From positions 1 to 44,487 of the forward strand of contig JAPKMR010000030.1 of the NCBI GenBank assembly GCA_026645815.1: a DNA stretch of 44,487 bases, written 5' to 3'. Shown here piece after piece: positions 25,894 through 34,187 of this stretch. The notes under the pieces were generated by a model. That model was not told the origin of the DNA, made no database searches, and worked only from the letters and a program-made list of their open reading frames with translations. Every line of letters begins with the position of its first letter. Positions within the stretch are counted from its first letter, which is position 1. The DNA comes from Anaerolineae bacterium. GTDB taxonomy: Bacteria; Chloroflexota; Anaerolineae; B4-G1; SLSP01. A program made the position numbers and the translations under genes.

Positions 25894-26523
25894 CTAATCC
25901 AACCGGTTAGATCGCAGTATGCGCATGGCTGATTTGAAATAAAGCGGCAGCGGGTCGCCTAGGCGTATGACTTGGGTGAGAGGGGGGAATAGCGCATCGT
26001 GAGCGAAGAAAGTTTCTACGATAACAATGTCATTGCGCAGTGGTTCGAAATCACTGCCAGCACGCAGTGCATTGACCTTAGCCGTGACGTCTTGCTGCAT
26101 GCTAAGACTTGCGAAGTCAATGCGCGTATCTTCCGCCGTAATCGGACGGACACCTCCGTTAAACGCGACAACCCCGGTTATCACCGGTGAGCCGATGGCT
26201 AGCGCGCCGGTAGGTGAAATAGCGATGGAGGTAATGATAACCCCAAAGTTCGGATTTTCGCCGCTGGTGCGTAGCACTGGTTCCGTAACGTCGTCGTTAG
26301 TCTCAACTCCGCCCGTCGCCACAATACGCTCTACCACACTAATCTCGCTGAATTGGCCCCGTGAGCCCAGACGCACCCCCTCACGGTTGGCGGAAGCAAC
26401 CACGATGTAATCATAGAATGCAAATCCCACTTCTGCCATCCCGATGATAAGCAGTAGCAGGAATGGCAATACCAACGCAAATTCCACGAGCGACTGCCCC
26501 TTAGCGCCATTTCTGTTATCCAT
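25894..26523 (-). CDS. TadE-family pilus assembly/anchored protein
   Basis: A 209-residue protein with the TadE signature at the N-terminus: GQSLVEFALVLPFLLLLIIGMAEVGFAFYDYIVVASANREGVRLG (about residues 9-53), one membrane helix and then an extracellular beta-rich part. TadE/TadF-like proteins are minor pseudopilins of tight-adherence pili; here no tadA, tadB or tadC is seen in the window, so secretion by a Tad machine elsewhere is an inference. It lies 14 bases after the small anchored protein gene and 105 bases before the VWA gene. Confidence 0.85.
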   Translation of the reverse strand: MDNRNGAKGQSLVEFALVLPFLLLLIIGMAEVGFAFYDYIVVASANREGVRLGSRGQFSEISVVERIVATGGVETNDDVTEPVLRTSGENPNFGVIITSIAISPTGALAIGSPVITGVVAFNGGVRPITAEDTRIDFASLSMQQDVTAKVNALRAGSDFEPLRNDIVIVETFFAHDALFPPLTQVIRLGDPLPLYFKSAMRILRSNRLD

Positions 26524-26537
26524 TGTTTCTTCCTCTA

Positions 26538-27137
26538 CTATGGGCTGGCATTTACATTGCCAGTGGTTGCTGAGATAGCCTGATGATCTTTCAGGTCCCC
26601 CTGATCATCCAGCACAGTAATCTGCCAGGCAAGACCCACCTCGCTCATTCCCAGGTGGAGTAGGAGTGTCTTCGAATTTGGCTGCGTCCAAATGTTGCCT
26701 CCACGTTCCTGCCACCAACGCTCGAAGATGGCATCGCTATCCTGAATCCAATCTGCAAGTGTGATCGGCGTTTGAGCATAAAGTGCAGGTTGTTCCTGGA
26801 GTAACTCTACGGCATCTCCGGTGATCAGGACGATGGCAATGCGTCGTCGGCTTGGCGAGTATAGCTGCAGTGTCCATCCGCTTGTGACATCAGGATACTC
26901 TATCGTGGTTGATGCGGCAACCAATTGTGTGTCATCTGCCCACGTTTGCATCCATGTCTGTGCGTTGGTATAAGCCGCACGTGCGGTGCTGCCTGCGCCT
27001 GGATTGAGTTTGCTGCTCTGGGTGACTCGACTTGGCCCAGCAACTGGCGTTGCTGGAATTGATAGCAGGCTCACTGCAATAACTAACAGCGCTACTGCAA
27101 TCAAACCAATCCCTAGCAACAAGAGCTTGTTTCTCAT
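26538..27137 (-). CDS. Small membrane-anchored extracytoplasmic protein, unknown
   Basis: A 199-residue protein with one N-terminal membrane segment (MRNKLLLLGIGLIAVALLVIAVSLL) and a soluble exported part containing WMQTWADDTQL, TLQLYSPSRRRIAIVLITGDA and LLLHLGMSEVGLAWQITVLDDQG. It is not a TadE by sequence. The start overlaps the stop of the upstream beta-propeller gene by 4 bases (ATGA), so the two are translationally coupled. I recognise no family; its place makes it a likely part of the surface assembly. Confidence 0.7.
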   Translation of the reverse strand: MRNKLLLLGIGLIAVALLVIAVSLLSIPATPVAGPSRVTQSSKLNPGAGSTARAAYTNAQTWMQTWADDTQLVAASTTIEYPDVTSGWTLQLYSPSRRRIAIVLITGDAVELLQEQPALYAQTPITLADWIQDSDAIFERWWQERGGNIWTQPNSKTLLLHLGMSEVGLAWQITVLDDQGDLKDHQAISATTGNVNASP

Positions 27138-28807
27138 GGTTGATTATCCGAATAAACCTTGGCGATGAGAGGTAGGTAAATTAGCAAGTCCTCGGGTTCC
27201 GGTGTGATCGTGGGCGTCTCGGAGGGCGTTTCAGATGGTGTCTCTGTGGGCGTTTCGGTTGGCGTTTCAGCTTCCTGCAGGTAGTGGTAGTAGACCTGAT
27301 AATGATCTGACCCGCTGGCATTCTTTGCCATATAAATCAAGTGCATGCCGGACGTCGTCGGTTGAGATGAGACGAGGATAACCGGGCTGACGCGTGCCCT
27401 ATCCAGGTTGTTTTCACCGATGCTCCAACCGGTCTGGTGTTCCCAATTGAATGCTAGTTCGGTTTCGCTGATCGCGATTGTGGTCGTGATCATATAGGCG
27501 CTGTAGATGCTATTGTTAGCACTGTGCCATGCTACCCAAGGCAACCCACTGGCATCCAGCGCCAGTGCTGGCTGTAGATGATTGTTGTAAGCGGTATTAC
27601 TGGCATCGGTGCTGGGAAAGCCCGTACCCGGATTGTAGGGGTAACTCCCTCCTACCGCATCTTCAGATATTTGTGGCGCGATGAAAGTGCTACCGTTGTC
27701 ATCTGAACGGCTATAAATTAACTGGAATTTATCGCAGAAAGGCGCTTCGAAAGGGTCTTCTGAGCAGTAGTGCCAGATAGCCAGGACACGGTTGCCATGT
27801 GCAGCAATAATGGGCAGAGAGTAAGTCCCCATATCACCGCTCCATTGGGGGTTGATTTGTTTGGGACCACCCTCCACCGGGCAGTTGCCTGTATCGGTGT
27901 GGCAATAGCGATAAAGAGGAAATCCTCCGCCGCTCAGTGTGTGTGCGTCCCACACAAAATGCAGGCGGTTCCCGGAACCATCCACACGCGGTGCGTAGGC
28001 AGCGTAGTCTACGAATGCGCCCTCTATCCACACCCCCGTGGAAAGATTGGTACCGGGCGCCTCTTGCCAGCTATCATCAATTTTACGCAGGTAGTAGATT
28101 TCACTGGAGTTGGCAGCTCCAATGGTCCCCATGTCGTAGACCACATGGAGCTTGCCATTGTCATCTGCGTATAGCTCGGCATCGGTGATGATCTGCCCGA
28201 CATTAGAATTCCAGGTGATGCTTTCCGGTGCGATGCAGTTGCCAGTTGGTAAATCGCAGCTGAAATACTGGACACTGCTGCTTGGATTCTCTCCCAAACA
28301 AGGAGCGCGCTTAACGGTGATAATGTGCGCTGTGGCGCCATACACACGAACATCTGCATGGGTGACGCACGCATTATCTGCGTTGGCTTGCCCCTCCATG
28401 ATGGTTTGTGGTTCCTGCCAGTTGTATGTTGTGTCACTGCGTTGCGCCCGGCGCAAAACGGCCTTGCCACTGTCCCGACATTGCCCGCTGCTTGCATCAC
28501 CTTCGATCCAGACGGTTGCTAGCCATTCCCCATCGGAAGTCATCACGGCGCGAGGTTTGACACCGGTACACGCGGTATTTCGGGAGATCTGGATTTCGGG
28601 TTCCGGGTTTGCCCAGCTGACCTGATAGTGCAGCAACCAGGTCACCCCAATAAGCAGCAATCCCAGGGTGACGCCAAGACACGTCCACAGCCAGGGTTGC
28701 CCCTTTTGGGCGCGCGCTTTATCACCTTGCAGTGGCGCTATCTGTGATGAAGTTTCTATGTGCGCTCCTGCTTGGACATTGTTTTTACTGGAGCAGCAAG
28801 TTGACAT
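27134..28807 (-). CDS. Membrane-anchored sialidase-like beta-propeller surface protein
   Basis: A 557-residue protein. A cytoplasmic N-terminus of about 40 residues (with CC near the start) leads into one membrane segment (WLWTCLGVTLGLLLIGVTWLL) and then an exported region with repeated propeller-type strands (VIWIEGDASSGQC-like, LHVVYDMGT, RLHFVWDAHTLSG, VLAIWHYCSEDP, LIYSRSDDNGSTF, LPWVAWHSANN). YSRSDDNGSTF resembles the BNR/Asp-box (SxDxGxTW), but enzymatic residues cannot be shown. The C-terminus is a Thr/Pro/Glu tether (ETPTETPTETPSETPSET) followed by LLIYLPLIAK, like a motif I recall at the end of several Chloroflexota surface proteins. It overlaps the upstream adhesin gene by 23 bases. 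Confidence 0.75.
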   Translation of the reverse strand: MSTCCSSKNNVQAGAHIETSSQIAPLQGDKARAQKGQPWLWTCLGVTLGLLLIGVTWLLHYQVSWANPEPEIQISRNTACTGVKPRAVMTSDGEWLATVWIEGDASSGQCRDSGKAVLRRAQRSDTTYNWQEPQTIMEGQANADNACVTHADVRVYGATAHIITVKRAPCLGENPSSSVQYFSCDLPTGNCIAPESITWNSNVGQIITDAELYADDNGKLHVVYDMGTIGAANSSEIYYLRKIDDSWQEAPGTNLSTGVWIEGAFVDYAAYAPRVDGSGNRLHFVWDAHTLSGGGFPLYRYCHTDTGNCPVEGGPKQINPQWSGDMGTYSLPIIAAHGNRVLAIWHYCSEDPFEAPFCDKFQLIYSRSDDNGSTFIAPQISEDAVGGSYPYNPGTGFPSTDASNTAYNNHLQPALALDASGLPWVAWHSANNSIYSAYMITTTIAISETELAFNWEHQTGWSIGENNLDRARVSPVILVSSQPTTSGMHLIYMAKNASGSDHYQVYYHYLQEAETPTETPTETPSETPSETPTITPEPEDLLIYLPLIAKVYSDNQP

Positions 28808-31800
28808 TGAAATTTACCTCATCTGCGGCAATAGTAACCTGTGTCGTGGTCGTGCGCAATGTGCTGCCCACCCAGGTCTGCGAATGAACAGTATAGGTGC
28901 CGGGAGGTAGATTGTAGAAGTGGTAGGTGCCGTCGTGGATGCTGCGGGTCTGGTAGGTTTGCCCCCCTTGCTGGTAAGCCCATACGTCGGCGCCGGGAAG
29001 GATGACGGGAATGGTGTACTGGTTGAGTGTACGCACCAGACCACCAATAGAGCCAGTTCCTGCTATCTGGTCGGGCACAGGCCATTGCGTACAGATTTGG
29101 GCGCTCAATTCATCAAGATAGAAGAAAGTGCCGTTGTAATCACCATCGCGGGTCGCATTCCAATAGATGCGAATGGCTTCACCTCGATAGTCTTCCAGGT
29201 TCACATCGTTGCTCAAATCGTTGTTGATGAGGTGCCACGTGCCGGTCACAGTACCACCGTTGGTGATGACATGGGTCGTTGCGATTGCTGAGATGGGATC
29301 GCCGTTGGTGTCTTGCAAACGCAGGTAGAGCACATCATCGGCATCGGGACCGCCAAAGCTGCATGGGAGATTGCTGGCGCTCACCAGATAACGTCCGCTC
29401 ACATTGAGGGTGGTGATGGAGTAGACCTCCGTCGGCAGCAGGACATCCTGATAGAGATAGGGTTGCAGGTTGCTCTGCGCGCATGGGTAAACTCCCAGAC
29501 TGGCGTGGAGTCGCATGGAAAAAGTGCCCCTGAAGTATTGTTCTGAGGTGCGTGAGAAGGCGCCCATGTTGCCTGCTCGCCACACAGTGAACACTGTGCT
29601 GGGATTGCCTTCGAAGCCGCGCACTTCGAGTAACTCGCGACACTGTAGTAACCCCGCTGGCGGCGTTTGTGAGGGCGGTGCCGGGATATCGGCTGGATCT
29701 ATGATGCCGCAGATCTCAAAGTCGTTGTAGGTGGCGGGTCTCAGGTTAACGCTGGTGTTGTAGTTGACCGCGCCCGTGGCAAGGCCGACGTAAACAGAAT
29801 CGGGTAGGTTGATCGTTTGCGGACTGCCATAGGAGTTCCAGTTGACGCCGTCAGTGGAGCGATACGCAGTGAAGGTATTGCCCTCACGTACCATCCGCAG
29901 GTATTGTGGCAACCCAAAACTTGCCGAGCTCGAACTTGAATTTGCGCCCGTGGTGCTGCGCCATATGAGGTAATTTGTGTCCCCACGATAACCGAGAACT
30001 GAGAAATGCGCGCTTTCGGCAAGCAGCGATTCGCGCGCCATCAACCCGGCCTGGGCGCTATTATTGCTAGTCTGTATGCCTGAAACGCGCACGGTCATAC
30101 GGAAATCACCTGTGGCGAGACCCGGGTAATAGTAATAGAACCCATCGCTCGTCCTTCGAATTCCACCCCACCCAGGCGTCACGCTTAGCGTGCTGCCGCC
30201 TGGAGAAACAACGGGTGCGGGCATGTAGGTATTCTCGAAATTCCACTGCGTACCCAGGCCTCCGTCGAAATTATCTGAGCGTCCGGCTATGGGTGCGCAG
30301 CTGCCGCCAGGAGGACTGCATGCCTGGAAATCGTCATACGTGGCAAGACCTGTGATTCCGTTATTGCCGGTATCATCGAACCACAGACCACTGGTCACCA
30401 GTCCCACGATCACGCTCGACGGCATGTTGGAGATGGTTTGACTCCTTTGCTGTGTCCAACTTGACCCGTTGGTAGAATAGTATGATCTGAACGTGTTACC
30501 TTCTCGCCGGATGCGCAGATATAGAGGTGAGGATAAGCCGGAGTCGCGGTCATTAGACATGCTCCCCGCATAGGTTGTGCGCCACTGCGTTTCGACGCCA
30601 CGGGTGCCGCCAGTATCTGAGAGTTTGACCACGGCGAACCTGATGCTGTCAAAGTCATTGGTTGCTTGCACCACCAGTCCGGCGCGCGCCCACTCATATG
30701 CCGTGGCGACGTTTTCTACACGCACTGTGATCTGAAAGTCTCCGCTGAGTGTTTCCGGTTGGTAGACATAACTGTATCCGCCGCGTCTGTCAGCGCTGTC
30801 TCGGTCGTAGTAATCACCCCTGACGGGTGAGACTTTGAGTTTGCCGTCTTCTATGAGGTAATAACCATCAGGAACTACGCTGCCTGTCCAGCCATTGTCA
30901 AAACTTTCCGATAGGCTTCTAATGGGGACACACTCATTCGCCTCGAACGTTATCGGGCCATAGACGTTGTTATCTTCTCCGCCGAGATTGCCTTCATTGA
31001 CATAGTTGCTGGTCTCCACCTGCGTCCAGAGCGTGTGTTCTCCGAGCTCATAGACGGTAATGGTGGTGGTGATGTTGCGGGTTTCCAGAGGTCCCAAGGT
31101 GGTCAACCAGTGCTTGCTCTCGCCTAGCTGCCGGATCACCGGAGGATCAGGGATGTTCAGATACGAATCTACATCGAAGGGTCCGGTTGTGACCGCAACA
31201 GGCATGTTGTTCTTCACGGTGATGACCACCGTGATAGGCTCGCCTGGACGGATATACTCTTCATCCACGATGGTGACGTTTTGGACCACCAGATCTGGCG
31301 GCGGCAGGGTGATGCGAATGGGGGCGGTGTAGGCAACCAGCGTGCCGCTGCCGCAGGCATTGGCGCCGCCATCGCCCTGATGGGATTCGATGCGGTAGGT
31401 CCCGGCTACTCCCGAGGGAATCTGGACGGCGACATCGGTGACGTCCCAAGTACTGATATCAACATTGACCGGATAAGCCAGGCGTTGGGTGATCGCGGTC
31501 CCCGTGATCGGACACCACCATAGCGAATAGGGATTGTTGGCGTAAGTGTGATCCATGACGTCTACAGCGATCCAATCCAGCGGTGATGGGTCGAATTCCG
31601 ACAGCACCAGATACGCGCCGGTCGCTTCCCAGATTTTGACTGCTGTATCTGTTGGCTCGTTGGAATCAACGATTCCATTGCTGTTATAATCCAGCCAGGC
31701 GGTGAGGTTTGCAGTTGCCGGACGGTTGGTATAGAGGGTCACACGTGCGCGTCCATCGGCGCCGGTATTGCGGTAAGTGGTTTGATATCCTTGCCCGGAA

Positions 31801-32729
31801 TAATCGAAACTGCCCGCAGTGGTGCGGAATGTCACCTGCGCACCGGCTACACCGACACCCCCTGAGTCCGTTACCTGGGCGATGACTGCGTGATCGCGCC
31901 CATCAGGCAGCTGATTGGTGGCGGTCTCAAAGTTCAATGTCAGATTGTTGACGGGGCGCGGTGTTGCCGTGGGTGTAGGTCCACCGGTAGGAGTGGGCAG
32001 TAGGGTGGCGGTAGGGGGCGGTTCACCGGGGGGATTCAAGGCGGGCGGCAAAGGGAGCGTCGGCGGCGGTAGATTGCCGTAACCGACCTGCACACCTTCG
32101 TTGACCATTTCCGCCGTGCTGGAAACGCGCACAAAAGGTTGGGGCAAAAATGATCCGAAAACGATCAGTGGAATATTGTGCACGATGCGCACCTGAACGG
32201 GCAAGCCTTGTAGACCAGGGTGGTCTTCAAGAACCAGTGGCTGTGGCTGTCCATCAGGTTGGAAAGTGCGTTGACCCCACACTTGCACGCCCAACATGCC
32301 GCTGGTGCCCAGGGTGCTGGTGATACAGTAGGAACTGTTGACTGTCGTTAGGTCATTCGGAACGCCATCGCAGACGACATCGGTCCGCAACCCATCGCAT
32401 GCCTCAACAGCACGGATTTTGATCAACTGCGTTCGCCGCATGTGATAGGCGTTATCAGTCTCGTTGAGATCCTCACCAAAGCCTGGCGAAGGACAATAGG
32501 GCCAGGGTTCATCGTTGATTTCGCCGTTATGGTTGTTGTCCACGCACTCGCCTTGTTGCGGCTGATACGCGATGGCCCAGCGCGCAGCCTCCTGAGCTGC
32601 ATGTCTCACCGTGAGATAGCCCTGAATAAGCACTGCACCATCAATGATACTTAGGAGGACCAGGAGTAGCAGTGGTACTATCAGGGCGAATTCCACTAAC
32701 CCCTGACCCCGTGATTTCCGGTGTGTCAT
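28785..32729 (-). CDS. Giant TadE-anchored multidomain adhesin
   Basis: About 1314 residues. N-terminus with the TadE signature RGQGLVEFALIVPLLLLVLLSIIDGAVLIQGYL (about residues 7-40) and helix AAQEAARWAIAY; Pro/Thr tether (about 222-260, PTATLLPTPTGGPTPTATP); Big_1/invasin-like Ig domain (about 262-355, VTDSGGVGVAGAQVTFRTTAG); CARDB-like domain (about 475-600, PDLVVQNVTIVDEEYIRPGE); two concanavalin/laminin-G-like lectin domains (about 605-805 and 815-1010, each with FxxYxS-NGSSW/-DGVNW motif); a jelly-roll domain (about 1030-1210); and a C-terminal CnaB/carboxypeptidase-like domain (about 1225-1314, YHFYNLPPGTYTVHSQTW). ATG 32729 follows AGGGGGG; an earlier ATG at 32756 has no SD. First gene of the operon. 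Confidence 0.85.
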   Translation of the reverse strand: MTHRKSRGQGLVEFALIVPLLLLVLLSIIDGAVLIQGYLTVRHAAQEAARWAIAYQPQQGECVDNNHNGEINDEPWPYCPSPGFGEDLNETDNAYHMRRTQLIKIRAVEACDGLRTDVVCDGVPNDLTTVNSSYCITSTLGTSGMLGVQVWGQRTFQPDGQPQPLVLEDHPGLQGLPVQVRIVHNIPLIVFGSFLPQPFVRVSSTAEMVNEGVQVGYGNLPPPTLPLPPALNPPGEPPPTATLLPTPTGGPTPTATPRPVNNLTLNFETATNQLPDGRDHAVIAQVTDSGGVGVAGAQVTFRTTAGSFDYSGQGYQTTYRNTGADGRARVTLYTNRPATANLTAWLDYNSNGIVDSNEPTDTAVKIWEATGAYLVLSEFDPSPLDWIAVDVMDHTYANNPYSLWWCPITGTAITQRLAYPVNVDISTWDVTDVAVQIPSGVAGTYRIESHQGDGGANACGSGTLVAYTAPIRITLPPPDLVVQNVTIVDEEYIRPGEPITVVITVKNNMPVAVTTGPFDVDSYLNIPDPPVIRQLGESKHWLTTLGPLETRNITTTITVYELGEHTLWTQVETSNYVNEGNLGGEDNNVYGPITFEANECVPIRSLSESFDNGWTGSVVPDGYYLIEDGKLKVSPVRGDYYDRDSADRRGGYSYVYQPETLSGDFQITVRVENVATAYEWARAGLVVQATNDFDSIRFAVVKLSDTGGTRGVETQWRTTYAGSMSNDRDSGLSSPLYLRIRREGNTFRSYYSTNGSSWTQQRSQTISNMPSSVIVGLVTSGLWFDDTGNNGITGLATYDDFQACSPPGGSCAPIAGRSDNFDGGLGTQWNFENTYMPAPVVSPGGSTLSVTPGWGGIRRTSDGFYYYYPGLATGDFRMTVRVSGIQTSNNSAQAGLMARESLLAESAHFSVLGYRGDTNYLIWRSTTGANSSSSSASFGLPQYLRMVREGNTFTAYRSTDGVNWNSYGSPQTINLPDSVYVGLATGAVNYNTSVNLRPATYNDFEICGIIDPADIPAPPSQTPPAGLLQCRELLEVRGFEGNPSTVFTVWRAGNMGAFSRTSEQYFRGTFSMRLHASLGVYPCAQSNLQPYLYQDVLLPTEVYSITTLNVSGRYLVSASNLPCSFGGPDADDVLYLRLQDTNGDPISAIATTHVITNGGTVTGTWHLINNDLSNDVNLEDYRGEAIRIYWNATRDGDYNGTFFYLDELSAQICTQWPVPDQIAGTGSIGGLVRTLNQYTIPVILPGADVWAYQQGGQTYQTRSIHDGTYHFYNLPPGTYTVHSQTWVGSTLRTTTTQVTIAADEVNFNVNLLLQ

Positions 32730-32819
32730 CGCGCCCCCCTTGCTCGGCTGATACATGAAACGAGCCGAGTCATAACAACTAAGGAATCGGCTTTGAAAAA
32801 TCGTAACTCTTCTAATGCT

Positions 32820-32848
32820 ATTTTAACCGTTATTTGGAAGATTGTCAA
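32820..32848 (-). promoter_or_regulatory. Sigma-70-type promoter of the TadE/VWA operon
   Basis: On the minus strand TTGACA (32843-32848), a 17-base spacer and TAAAAT (32820-32825), about 90 bases upstream of the giant adhesin start. It is in an AT-rich stretch. Confidence 0.8.
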
Positions 32849-33160
32849 CGGTACTGAGGTACTTGCACACATTTAGCGATGATGCAAATCCTAGGTGCGC
32901 TCACGGATTTGGGTAGGATGGGGATTTGTGAAGTCATGATTTCGCTATGACGAGCGATATAGATATGGAAGAGCAGCGTTGGTGTAATGGGGAGTTTGCT
33001 TCTGTTATCTACCCGCAATACATCGAAGCGCGCTTTGATGCCGGTGAATTATGACTCAAAATAAACCTTAGCAGCGCCTTCCTGAAATATATAAGTAAAA
33101 GATCCTCTTCGTCTGTTTGCACAACCAACCCGCATCAGCGATCAAACTATCTGCGCCGCC
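32849..33160. other. Noncoding spacer without a supported gene
   Basis: About 310 bases between the two divergent promoters. It holds a small hairpin (GTCAT ... ATGAC, 32933-32951) and one 35-codon open frame (32947-33054) without an SD. No gene is called. Confidence 0.5.
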
Positions 33161-33199
33161 GTACCCGGCGCCCGTACCCGGCGCCCGTACTCGGCGCTT
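33161..33199. repeat. Three tandem 13-bp units
   Basis: GTACCCGGCGCCC at 33161 and 33174, then GTACTCGGCGCTT at 33187. The array adjoins copy 2 of the 96-bp element. Confidence 0.75.
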
Positions 33200-33211
33200 C
33201 TTTCTGCAAGC

Positions 33212-33307
33212 GTGATTTTCGTGGACGGGCGAAGCCTCACCACAAAAATCACCTTTTTCCCCGCGCCCTGTAGGGGCGCCTGAGATTTTCGCCCCCGTTT
33301 TGAAACG
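33212..33307. repeat. 96-bp dispersed element, copy 2 (inverted)
   Basis: Reverse complement of 9021-9116, with small differences. The left arm of its hairpin (GTGATTTTCGTGG) is damaged relative to the right arm (CCACAAAAATCAC), so this copy is a weaker terminator than copy 1. It lies just upstream of the rnc promoter. Confidence 0.8.
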
Positions 33308-33327
33308 CACCCGCAATATCCCCGACT

Positions 33328-33356
33328 TTGAAACCTCCTCCATATTGTGTTATAAT
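33328..33356 (+). promoter_or_regulatory. Sigma-70-type promoter of rnc
   Basis: TTGAAA (33328-33333), a 17-base spacer, TATAAT (33351-33356) with an extended TGT in front. The leader to the rnc start at 33372 is only about 10 bases. Confidence 0.8.
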
Positions 33357-33371
33357 GGCTAATGAAGTCAC

Positions 33372-34109
33372 ATGGCAAATGATAGTGGCATGTCAGAAAA
33401 TAACGCTGTTTTGAGCACCGTGCAGGATCGCCTCGGTTACAACTTTCAACGTCCGCAGCTACTGACTCTGGCGTTGACGCATCCCTCGTATGCGCACGAG
33501 CATCCTGAACAGGGTGGCGAGGAACAACACAACCAGCGACTGGAATATCTCGGTGATGCCGTGCTCGACTTCCTTGTGGCAGCCTGGCTCTTTGACCGGC
33601 ATCCCAATTTCCCTGAAGGTCCCCTCACGCGCTTGCGCGCCACCCTGGTGCGCACAACTTCCCTGGCGCATCTGGCGCTCGACTTAGGGTTGGATGTGGC
33701 ATTGCGCCTGGGCCACGGGGAGGAGGAGAGCGGCGGACGTAAGCGCCCTGCCAATCTCTGTGACGCGCTGGAAGCCGTTGTGGGGGCGCTCTATCTCGAT
33801 GGTGGCCTCGACTGCGTTTGGGAGCACCTGCTTCCCTGGTTTTCCCGTGAGGAGCAGAAGATCCTGGACGCGGATTCCTATCTGGATGCAAAATCGCGTT
33901 TCCAGGAATGGATTCAGGCAGAAACCGGAATCACGCCCAACTATCGCATTTCTGGGGATAGCGGTCCCGACCATGCCAAAGTTTTCACCGCACAGGTACT
34001 TCTGGAGGACCATGTGGTGGGCGAGGGGGTCGGCTCCAGCAAGCGCGCAGCTGAACAGGCGGCGGCACAGGCGGCTTTGGCGGCGTTGCACATTACGGCT
34101 AAGGATTGA
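33372..34109 (+). CDS. rnc: Ribonuclease III
   Basis: Double-strand-specific endoribonuclease for rRNA processing and RNA decay. About 245 residues: RNase III domain with the signature NQRLEYLGDAVLDFLVA (about residues 54-70; catalytic Glu/Asp), NLCDALEAVVGALYLDGG (about 127-144), and a C-terminal double-stranded RNA-binding domain (about 165-240, DAKSRFQEWIQAETG ... GVGSSKRAAEQAAAQAALAAL). ATG 33372 follows the promoter closely; an internal ATG at 33390 is possible. The gene runs into a clpC-type gene 78 bases on. Confidence 0.95.
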   Translation: MANDSGMSENNAVLSTVQDRLGYNFQRPQLLTLALTHPSYAHEHPEQGGEEQHNQRLEYLGDAVLDFLVAAWLFDRHPNFPEGPLTRLRATLVRTTSLAHLALDLGLDVALRLGHGEEESGGRKRPANLCDALEAVVGALYLDGGLDCVWEHLLPWFSREEQKILDADSYLDAKSRFQEWIQAETGITPNYRISGDSGPDHAKVFTAQVLLEDHVVGEGVGSSKRAAEQAAAQAALAALHITAKD

Positions 34110-34187
34110 TATCCGGCATTGAATCGTGAGTGACTGGCGCCAGACCGCGCCGTCACGGTGTGGCAAGCAAATTTTGAGAGGTGTCCT

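Noticed and set aside
32947..33054. 35-codon frame ending in YIEARFDAGEL
   Set aside because: It looks protein-like, but has no SD, no promoter and no neighbour; too short to call without conservation.
34110..34160. GTGAC/GTCAC stem between rnc and clpC as a terminator
   Set aside because: It contains a bulge and no U-run follows; read-through to clpC is more likely.
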